From Paractinoplanes abujensis (GTDB lineage Bacteria; Actinomycetota; Actinomycetes; Mycobacteriales; Micromonosporaceae), in contig NZ_JACHMF010000001.1 of assembly GCF_014204895.1 (NCBI RefSeq), positions 992,001 to 1,056,000 on the forward strand: a stretch of DNA of 64,000 nt, in the 5' to 3' direction. This document shows, piece by piece, positions 57,534 to 64,000 of the stretch (position 1 is the first letter of the stretch; the number at the start of each line of letters is the position of its first letter). Made by a program: the position numbers and the translations under genes. A model generated the notes under the pieces. That model worked only from the letters and a program-made list of their open reading frames with translations, was not told the DNA's origin and did not search any database.

Positions 57534-57711
57534 GTGAATTTCGTGCTAGCTCCGGTTCATCTCGGGCTATGTCGTGGGCCACACCGAAACGCAGGATCGG
57601 GGACACGGCGAAACGTTCTCGCCACCAAGCCGAAACAAAATGACCGCGTTGGTGCCCCGTCGGTTCTTGAATCGTTTCACGGGCAAAGACGGTAAAAGCA
57701 ACAGGAGTGAC

Positions 57712-60700
57712 ATGCCGGACATTACCGCCCCCCACGCTCTGCGGTTCGACCACCATCACGGCAGCATGATTGGCCTCGGCACGCCCACTCCGCGCATCTC
57801 CTGGCAGGTCGCGCGGGCCCCCGAGGGCTACCGTCAGACCCGCTACCAGCTCGAGATCATCCGCGGTGGCAAAACCGAGACCTTCGAGACCGAGTCGGCC
57901 GAGCAGGTGCTGGTGCCATGGCCCGCCGCGCCCCTCAAGAGCCGAGAGGCCGCCACCGTACGAGTCCGCGTAGCCAGCGCCGCCGGAGACGCGGCCAGTA
58001 GCGCCGCCGGAGACGCGGCCAGTGGCGCCGCCGGAGACGCGGCCAGTGGCGCCGCCGGAGACGCGGCCAGTGGCGCCGCCGGAGACGCGGCCAGTGGCGC
58101 CGCCGGAGATGCGGGTGGCAGCGCCGCCGGACACGCGGCCAGTGGCGCTGCCGGAAACGCGGGTGGCAATGCCGCTGGAAACGCGGGTGGCAGCGCCGCC
58201 GGAAACGCGGGCAGCGCCGGAAACGCGGGTGGTAGCGCCGCCGACAGCCTGGTCGAGGGCGACGCCGGAACTGGCGAAAGCACTGGCGTGAGCTGGAGCG
58301 AGTGGAGCGAGCCGGCGACGGCCGAGGCCGGGCTGCTCGAGCCCGCCGACTGGACGGCCCGCTTCGTCAGCCCCCGCGAGATCGGCGCTTTCGGCCGCCC
58401 GGCCCCGATGCTGACCGGCACCTTCCCGCTGGGCAGCGACGTGGTCAAGGCCCGCCTCTACATCACCGCGCACGGTCTCTACGAGGCGAGCCTCAACGGC
58501 CAGCGGGTCGGCGACGAGGTGCTCACTCCCGGCTGGACGGCTTACCAGCACCGGCTGCGCTACCAGACGTACGACGTCACCGACCTGGTCACCGCGGGTG
58601 AGAACCGGCTGGAGGTCAACCTGGGCAACGGTTGGTGGCGGGGCTACCTGGGCTTCCGCAACCAGCACAGCCTTTACGGCGACCGGCTCGCCGCGCTGGC
58701 CCAGCTCGAGGCCGAGACGGCCGACGGCCAGGTGCACACCTTGGCCAGCGACGGGACGTGGACCGCGCGGGAAGGCACCATCGTCGACGACGACCTCTAC
58801 AACGGACAGCGCGCCGACTTGAGCCGCGAGCTCGGCCCGGAGTCGCCGGTCGACGTGGTCGACGCCGACCTGAGCCTGCTCGTGGCGCCGGACGGCCCGC
58901 CGATCCGGGTCACCGACGTTCTGCCCGCCGTCGAGGTTTTCCGGTCGCCGTCCGGCAGGACGCTTGTCGACTTCGGGCAGAACGTGGTCGGCTGGGTCCG
59001 CCTGACCGTCCGCGGCGCGCCCGGCAACCACCCGGTCGTGATTCGCCACGCCGAGGTGCTCGAGGACGGCGAGCTGGGTGTTCGTCCGCTGCGCACCGCG
59101 CGGGCCACTGACGAGTGGATCGTCGACGGCCCCGACACGGTGATCCTGGAACCGACGTTCACGTTCCACGGTTTCCGGTACGCCGAGGTGACCGGCGTGG
59201 GCGACTTGCGGGCCGAGGACATCGAGGCCGTCGTCGTCGGGTCGGACCTGCGCCGTACGGGGTGGTTCGAGAGCGACCACGACCTGCTCAACCGTTTCCA
59301 CGAGAACGTCGTCTGGGGCATGCGCGGCAATTTCGTGGACGTCCCCACCGACTGCCCGCAACGCGACGAGCGCCTCGGGTGGACCGGTGACATCCAGGTC
59401 TTCTCGCCCACCGCCTCGTTCCTGTTCGACTCGGCCGGCTTCCTCACCAACTGGCTCGCCGACCTGGCCGCCGAGCAGCAGAAAGACGGTTCGGTCCCGT
59501 ACGTGGTGCCGGATGTGTTGCGTCAGCCCGGCCCGGCCACCGCGGCCTGGGGCGACGCCGCCACCATCGTGCCCTGGGTGATCTATCAGCGCACCGGCGA
59601 CCGCGCCCTGCTGGAGCGTCAGCTGCCCAGCATGCGGGCCTGGGTCGACAAGATGGCCGCGCTGGCCGGCTCGGATCTGCTGTGGGCGGGCGGCTTCCAG
59701 TTCGGCGACTGGCTCGACCCGACGGCGCCGCCCGCCGACCCGTTCCGGGCCAAGGCCGACCCTGACGTCATCGCCACCGCCCACCTGGCCCGCTCGGCCC
59801 AGGTCGTGGCGCAGGCCGCGCTGGCCGTCGGCGACGGGGACGTGGCCCGCGAGTACGGCGACCTGGCGGGCCGGGTGCGGGAGGCGTTCGCCCGGGAGTA
59901 CGTGACCGGCGGCGGCCGGGTGCTCAGCGACGCCCCCACCGCGTACGCCTTGGCTCTGCAGTGGGCGTTGCTGCCCACCCCGGAGCAGCGGCAGCAGGCG
60001 GGGCAGCGGCTGGCCGACCTCGTACGGGTGGCCGGGTTCAGGATCAGCACCGGTTTCGTCGGCACGCCGCTGATGACCGACGCGCTGGCCGACGCGGGCG
60101 AGCCCGAACTGGCGTACCGGCTGCTGCTGCAGACCGGCGTGCCGAGCTGGCTCTACCCGGTGACGATGGGCGCCACCACGGTCTGGGAGCGCTGGGACAG
60201 CATGCTCCCGGACGGCTCGATCAACCCGGGCGAGATGACGTCCTTCAACCATTACGCGCTCGGGGCGGTCGCCGACTGGCTGCACCGGCGCGTGGCCGGA
60301 CTGGCCCCCGCCGAGCCCGGCTACCGGCGCATCGAGGTGCGGCCCCTGCCCACCGGGCAGCTGAACCGGGCCACGGCGCGGCACCTCACCCCGTACGGGG
60401 AAGCCTCTGTCACCTGGACGCGGGACGGCGGTCAGCTGCGCCTGGACGTGGTGGTGCCGGTCGGCGCGACCGCGACGGTGCACGTGCCGGGGCGCGCCGA
60501 GCCGATCGTCGTGGGCCACGGACGGCACGACTGGACCGTCCAGGACCCGTACGGGCAGGAAGGCGCACGACCCGCCGAGCCCAGCATCCGGCAGCTGATG
60601 GACCACAAGCCCAGCTGGGACAAGGTCGTCGCGCTGGCCGCCGAGGCCGGTGTCGCCACTGACGAGGCCGACCTGGCCGGGCGGCTCGAGCGCTACCTGG

Positions 60701-60810
60701 GCGCCCCCGCAACCGAGCTCGCCGGCGCCGCCACCGCGCACGGCTTCATCCCCGGCGGTGACGTGCTCGCGGCCCGCCTGCAGACCCTCCTCTCCTCCGA
60801 TCACGAATAA
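57712..60810 (+). CDS. GH78 alpha-L-rhamnosidase with internal tandem-repeat insert
   Basis: 1032 residues from the ATG at 57712 with AGGAG upstream; an earlier ATG at 57574 lacks a ribosome site. The N-terminal beta domain begins ITAPHALRFDHHHGSMIGLGTPTPRISWQV. Catalytic (alpha/alpha)6-barrel features: TDCPQRDERLGWTGDIQVF (~545-563), GVPSWLYPVTMGATTVWERWDSM, TSFNHYALGAVADWL and a C-terminal beta-sandwich. It has no signal peptide and is probably cytoplasmic. It removes terminal alpha-rhamnose from imported oligosaccharides. Residues ~88-181 are a 24-bp-unit repeat (AAGDAASG/AAGNAGGS) inserted into an N-terminal Ig-like strand loop (…VRVRVAS | GVSWSEWSEP…), without which the domain would be normal. 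The C-terminal ~80 residues carry a DUF-like helical tail (SIRQLMDHKPSWDKVV). Confidence 0.92.
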   Translation: MPDITAPHALRFDHHHGSMIGLGTPTPRISWQVARAPEGYRQTRYQLEIIRGGKTETFETESAEQVLVPWPAAPLKSREAATVRVRVASAAGDAASSAAGDAASGAAGDAASGAAGDAASGAAGDAASGAAGDAGGSAAGHAASGAAGNAGGNAAGNAGGSAAGNAGSAGNAGGSAADSLVEGDAGTGESTGVSWSEWSEPATAEAGLLEPADWTARFVSPREIGAFGRPAPMLTGTFPLGSDVVKARLYITAHGLYEASLNGQRVGDEVLTPGWTAYQHRLRYQTYDVTDLVTAGENRLEVNLGNGWWRGYLGFRNQHSLYGDRLAALAQLEAETADGQVHTLASDGTWTAREGTIVDDDLYNGQRADLSRELGPESPVDVVDADLSLLVAPDGPPIRVTDVLPAVEVFRSPSGRTLVDFGQNVVGWVRLTVRGAPGNHPVVIRHAEVLEDGELGVRPLRTARATDEWIVDGPDTVILEPTFTFHGFRYAEVTGVGDLRAEDIEAVVVGSDLRRTGWFESDHDLLNRFHENVVWGMRGNFVDVPTDCPQRDERLGWTGDIQVFSPTASFLFDSAGFLTNWLADLAAEQQKDGSVPYVVPDVLRQPGPATAAWGDAATIVPWVIYQRTGDRALLERQLPSMRAWVDKMAALAGSDLLWAGGFQFGDWLDPTAPPADPFRAKADPDVIATAHLARSAQVVAQAALAVGDGDVAREYGDLAGRVREAFAREYVTGGGRVLSDAPTAYALALQWALLPTPEQRQQAGQRLADLVRVAGFRISTGFVGTPLMTDALADAGEPELAYRLLLQTGVPSWLYPVTMGATTVWERWDSMLPDGSINPGEMTSFNHYALGAVADWLHRRVAGLAPAEPGYRRIEVRPLPTGQLNRATARHLTPYGEASVTWTRDGGQLRLDVVVPVGATATVHVPGRAEPIVVGHGRHDWTVQDPYGQEGARPAEPSIRQLMDHKPSWDKVVALAAEAGVATDEADLAGRLERYLGAPATELAGAATAHGFIPGGDVLAARLQTLLSSDHE

Positions 60811-60823
60811 GGGAGTCAACGTC

Positions 60824-62137
60824 ATGAAGCGACGTCAGATAGGTCTCGCCGTGTTCTCCGCGGCGACGCTGGCCCTCGGCGCGTGCAGCGCCGGCAGTCT
60901 CGGCAGCAGCGACGAGGAGGGCGGCGGCGGCAAGGTCACCCTTTCGTTCCTGACCGACAACCAGCCCGAGACGGTGAAGATCGCGGAAGGGCTGGCCAAG
61001 GACTTCACCGCCAAGAATCCCGACATCACGGTCAACGTGGAGACCCGGCCGCAGGGCACCGAGGGCGACAACATCGTCAAGACCCGGCTCTCCACCGGCG
61101 ACATGACCGACGTGTTCATGTACAACTCGGGCTCGCTCATGCAGGCCCTGGCCCCGCAGAAGAACCTGACCGCGGTGGACGACTTCGCCGGGCAGCTCGA
61201 CGACAACTTCAAGAAGGCGGTCGGCTCGGACGGCAAGATCTACGGCGTGCCGTTCGGCAACTACATGGCGGGCGCGATCCTTTACAACAAGGAGGTGTAC
61301 GACAAGAACGGCCTGAAGGTGCCGACCACGTGGGACGAGTTCCAGGCCAACAACGCCAAGCTCAAGGCGGCCGGCGTCGACCCGGTCATCCAGACGTACG
61401 GCGAGACGTGGACCTCGCAGCTGTTCATCCTCGGCGACTACCACAACGTCGAGGCGGCCAGCCCCGGCTGGGCCGACCAGTACACGAAGAACCAGGCCAA
61501 GTACGCGACCACGCCCGCCGCCAAGGCCGGTTTCGACCACCTGCAGCAGGTGCACGACGCCGGGTACGTGAACAAGGACTTCGCGTCGGCCAAGCTCACC
61601 GACGGCCTGAACAAGCTGGCCAAGGGTGAGGGCGCGCAGTACCCGATCCTGTCGGCCATGGTCAGCCAGCTGATCGCCGACAACCCGGGCAGCGAGAACA
61701 AGATCGGCCTGTTCGCCATCCCCGGCAGCGACGCCGCCAGGAACGGCCTGACCGTGTGGGCGCCCAACGGGCTCTACATCCCGAGCAGCACCACCGGTGA
61801 CAAGCTCGAAGCGGCCAAGAAGTTCCTCGGCTTCGTGGCCAGCCCCGACGGCTGTGCCTCGATGGGCCAGGCGTCCACCCCGACCGGCCCGTACGCGGTC
61901 ACCGGCTGCAAGCTGCCCGACTCGGTGCCGCAGGCCGTCAAGGACATGCAGACCTACATCGACAAGCAGGGCGCGTCCAGCCTGGCCCTGGAGTTCCTGT
62001 CCCCGGTCAAGGGCCCGGCCCTCGAGCAGATCTGCGTCGAGGTGGGTTCCGGCATCCGCAAGGCCGACGCGGCCGCCAAGCTTTACGACGAGGACGTGAA
62101 GAAGCAGGCCCAGCAGCTCGGACTCGAGGGTTGGTAA
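60824..62137 (+). CDS. Sugar ABC transporter substrate-binding lipoprotein (rhamnosidase operon)
   Basis: 437 residues from the ATG at 60824, 13 bp after the rhamnosidase stop, with GGGAG eight bases upstream. Lipoprotein signal: MKRRQIGLAVFSAATLALGAC; Cys21 lipidated, followed by an acidic Gly/Ser tether. It is a cluster-B solute-binding fold (VTLSFLTDNQPETVKIAEGLAKDFTAKNPDI; DVFMYNSGSLMQALAPQKNLTAVDDF; VPFGNYMAGAILYNKEVYDKNGLKVPTTWDEF). The operon context predicts a rhamnose-containing oligosaccharide as ligand; that is inference. Confidence 0.92.
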   Translation: MKRRQIGLAVFSAATLALGACSAGSLGSSDEEGGGGKVTLSFLTDNQPETVKIAEGLAKDFTAKNPDITVNVETRPQGTEGDNIVKTRLSTGDMTDVFMYNSGSLMQALAPQKNLTAVDDFAGQLDDNFKKAVGSDGKIYGVPFGNYMAGAILYNKEVYDKNGLKVPTTWDEFQANNAKLKAAGVDPVIQTYGETWTSQLFILGDYHNVEAASPGWADQYTKNQAKYATTPAAKAGFDHLQQVHDAGYVNKDFASAKLTDGLNKLAKGEGAQYPILSAMVSQLIADNPGSENKIGLFAIPGSDAARNGLTVWAPNGLYIPSSTTGDKLEAAKKFLGFVASPDGCASMGQASTPTGPYAVTGCKLPDSVPQAVKDMQTYIDKQGASSLALEFLSPVKGPALEQICVEVGSGIRKADAAAKLYDEDVKKQAQQLGLEGW

Positions 62138-63048
62138 GCCTGGAGGCCCGGCCGCGCACCCGCGCGGCCGGGCCGGCCCCCGCCGCCGGTCGCAAGCGGA
62201 GCCCGTACTCCTCCTGGTTCTACCTGCCGGCCGCCATCATCTACGCGGTGCTGTTCCTGGTGCCCACGGTGACGTCGTTCTACTTCAGCCTGACCCGGTG
62301 GAGCATCTTCGACTCCCAGTTCATCGGGTTCGACAACTACGTCACGTTCTTCCGTGAGCCCGCGCTCGTCTCCGGCCTGTGGCACACCGTGGTCTACGCG
62401 GTGCTCACCTCGGGGCTCAAGGTCGTGCTCGGTCTCGGCCTGGCCGTGCTGCTCACCTCGCAGATCATCGGCCGCGGCTACCTGCGCTCGGTGGTGTTCT
62501 TCCCCGTGCTGGTGAGCACGATCGGTGTCGGCCTGACCTTCACGATCCTCATGGACCCGGAGGAAGGCCTGATCAACGAATCGTTGTCGCTGCTCGGCAT
62601 CCAGGGGCCGGGCTGGCTCACCGACCCCGGCTACGCGCTGGTGTCGGTGGCGCTGGTCGACGTGTGGAAAGGTGTCGGCCTGGCCACGCTGATCTACATC
62701 GCCGGCATCGTGTCGATCCCGCAGGAGTACTTCGAGGCGGCCCGCGTCGACGGCGCCACCGCCTGGCAGAACTTCCGCAGCATCGTGCTCCCGCTGGCCC
62801 GGCCGGCCACGTTCACGGTGATCCTGCTGTCGCTGATCGGCGGCTTGCGGTCGTTCGACCTGATCTGGGCGATGACCCGGGGCGGTCCCGGCTTCACCTC
62901 CGACGTGATCGCGTCGGTCATCTACAAGCAGTACCAAGCGGGCTTCTACGGCCTGTCGACGGCGGGCAACGTGGTGCTGTTCCTGCTGGTGACCGCAATC
63001 ATCTTCCCGCTCTCGCGCTACCTGAACTCCAAGGAGGTGGATCTGTGA
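62131..63048 (+). CDS. Sugar ABC transporter permease (MalF type, rhamnosidase operon)
   Basis: 305 residues. The only upstream start is a TTG at 62131 that overlaps the SBP stop; GAGGG lies just before it. Six membrane helices begin at WFYLPAAIIYAVLFLVPTVTSFYF after a basic tail (RPRTRAAGPAPAAGRKRSPYS). The EAA loop reads EYFEAARVDGATAWQNFRSIVLPLARP. It pairs with the next permease, whose GTG overlaps this stop. The TTG start is uncertain. Confidence 0.88.
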   Translation: MVSLEARPRTRAAGPAPAAGRKRSPYSSWFYLPAAIIYAVLFLVPTVTSFYFSLTRWSIFDSQFIGFDNYVTFFREPALVSGLWHTVVYAVLTSGLKVVLGLGLAVLLTSQIIGRGYLRSVVFFPVLVSTIGVGLTFTILMDPEEGLINESLSLLGIQGPGWLTDPGYALVSVALVDVWKGVGLATLIYIAGIVSIPQEYFEAARVDGATAWQNFRSIVLPLARPATFTVILLSLIGGLRSFDLIWAMTRGGPGFTSDVIASVIYKQYQAGFYGLSTAGNVVLFLLVTAIIFPLSRYLNSKEVDL

Positions 63049-63890
63049 CCGTGGTGGAGAATCGGCGGCCGCGCAAGAACATCGCGCTCAGCCTGGTCGC
63101 GATCCTGCTGTCCGTCGTGGTGTTCCTGGTGCCGTTCGCCTTCATCGTGCTGACCGCGCTGAAGAGCCGGCAGGAGGCGTCGCGGCTCGACTTCTCGTGG
63201 CCCACACAGTTCCAGTTCGTGCAGAACTTCGTGGACGTCGTGCAGGCCCGCGACTACATGCTGATCATCGCCTTCATCAACAGCACGATCCTGACGGTGG
63301 CCTCGGTGACCATCATGGTGGTGCTGGCCGCGATGGTGGCGTTCGTGCTGCAACGGCGGCGCACCCGCTGGACCGGCCTGATCAACTTCCTGGTCCTGTC
63401 GGGTCTGATCATCCCGCCCGCGGTCGTGCCCACCATCTGGGTGCTGCAGAAACTCGGGCTCTTCCGGACGATGCCCGGGCTGATCCTGGTCGAGGTCGCG
63501 TTCGGCCTGTCGTTCTGCATCCTGCTGTTCCGGGCGTTCATCGCCACTATCCCGCGTGAGCTCGACGAGGCGGCGATCATCGACGGCGCCGGGCCGCTGC
63601 GGTTGTTCTTCCGGGTCGTGCTGCCGCTGCTCAAATCGGTCATCATCACGTGCGTGGTGGTGCAGTCGGTGACGGTTTTCAACGACTTCGTCAACCCGCT
63701 GTACTTCCTGCCCGGCGACCAGAACGCCACCGTGCAGCTGACGCTCTACAACTTCTCCAGCTCGTACTCGACGCAGTACAACCTGCTCTTCATGGACATC
63801 CTGCTGATCACGATCCCGCCGCTGATCATGTTCTTGTTCTTCAACAAGCGCATCGTCGCCGGCATGACCGCGGGCGCCGTCAAGGGCTGA
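63045..63890 (+). CDS. Sugar ABC transporter permease (MalG type, rhamnosidase operon)
   Basis: 281 residues from the GTG at 63045, coupled to the previous stop (GTGA), with AAGGAGGT six bases upstream, the best ribosome site in the window. It has six helices and the EAA loop ELDEAAIIDGAGPLRLFFRVVLPLLKS. No ATPase follows within the window; as with the 30-33-kb importer, a shared MsiK-like ATPase is expected. A hairpin terminator lies six bases after the stop. Confidence 0.92.
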   Translation: MTVVENRRPRKNIALSLVAILLSVVVFLVPFAFIVLTALKSRQEASRLDFSWPTQFQFVQNFVDVVQARDYMLIIAFINSTILTVASVTIMVVLAAMVAFVLQRRRTRWTGLINFLVLSGLIIPPAVVPTIWVLQKLGLFRTMPGLILVEVAFGLSFCILLFRAFIATIPRELDEAAIIDGAGPLRLFFRVVLPLLKSVIITCVVVQSVTVFNDFVNPLYFLPGDQNATVQLTLYNFSSSYSTQYNLLFMDILLITIPPLIMFLFFNKRIVAGMTAGAVKG

Positions 63891-63896
63891 GGACCG

Positions 63897-63924
63897 GGGC
63901 CGCGCTGTTGCCTCAGCGCGGCCC
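63897..63924 (+). terminator. Hairpin terminator after the rhamnosidase operon
   Basis: A perfect 11-bp stem (GGGCCGCGCTG with CAGCGCGGCCC), a 6-base loop TTGCCT, and then TTTCCCCC. It lies between convergent genes and may work in both directions. Confidence 0.8.
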
Positions 63925-63943
63925 TTTCCCCCGGCCGAGCCGC

Positions 63944-64000
63944 TCAGCGCCCGTGCGCCGCGTGGGCCACGGCCATCTCGCTGCTCATGCGGTGGGCCGG
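63944..64000 (-). CDS. C-terminal end of a gene running off the window
   Basis: An open minus-strand frame enters from the right edge and ends AHRMSSEMAVAHAAHGR with TGA at 63944-63946. It is too short to identify. The terminator at 63897-63924 just beyond its stop supports a real convergent gene end. Confidence 0.35.
   Translation of the reverse strand, partial: PAHRMSSEMAVAHAAHGR

Overview
The window is very GC-rich actinobacterial DNA. By eye it is about 70-72% G+C, with many GTG starts, stop-start overlaps of the ATGA/GTGA type, a divergent glgA/glgC pair, and sugar ABC importers that lack their own ATPase. A Micromonosporaceae genome (Actinoplanes-like) fits best; this is inference from gene content and style, not from a marker gene. 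I see no rRNA, tRNA, CRISPR array, plasmid origin or phage. The sequence reads as chromosomal, mostly ordinary metabolism and regulation, with one scarred patch at 54.6-56.6 kb.

Layout. 1-4.0 kb: the end of a MacB-type export operon (adaptor, ATPase, permease), an EamA exporter and a membrane diguanylate cyclase. 4.0-11.4 kb: one giant minus-strand gene for a 2459-residue, mostly disordered, repeat-rich protein with a TPR-like C-terminus. 12-17 kb: pirin, a small membrane-anchored protein, an FAD monooxygenase, a flavin/F420-type oxidoreductase and an MFS transporter. 17-25 kb: a ROK kinase divergent from a Tat-exported DUF1800/DUF1501 pair, a DUF2252 protein and a secreted metzincin-type protease. 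25-30 kb: STAS protein, PrxQ, Zwf, DHH phosphoesterase, a DUF1775 (YcnI-like) protein and an S4 protein. 30-33.2 kb: a sugar/polyol ABC importer. 33.3-37.6 kb: a frameshifted effector-associated-domain-like gene, UbiA, GNAT, a microbial-type PARG and an AraC/SDR divergent pair. 37.6-42.9 kb: a secreted GHL10-like hydrolase, glgA, divergent glgC and an AraC regulator. 42.9-46.5 kb: a three-gene DUF4331 cluster, a membrane-tethered LPMO and an FKBP. 46.5-54.6 kb: a DUF5753 regulator, small proteins, a lipoprotein, a rifampin-phosphotransferase-like operon with its own TetR gene and a striking operator, and a PadR/membrane pair. 54.6-56.6 kb: an IS21-type remnant and two minisatellites. 56.6-63.9 kb: an AraC regulator divergent from an alpha-L-rhamnosidase plus ABC importer operon.

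Recurrent theme. Short in-frame tandem repeats have expanded inside otherwise ordinary genes: the rhamnosidase and, less regularly, the phosphotransferase-like ATP-grasp domain. They make up most of the giant protein, and they also occur as non-coding arrays near 56 kb. The octamer palindrome CCGTACGG is strongly over-represented and falls in all reading frames. The most interesting individual items are the frameshifted EAD-like domain at 33.3-33.5 kb, the giant disordered TPR protein, and the phosphotransferase operon with its nested repeat operator.
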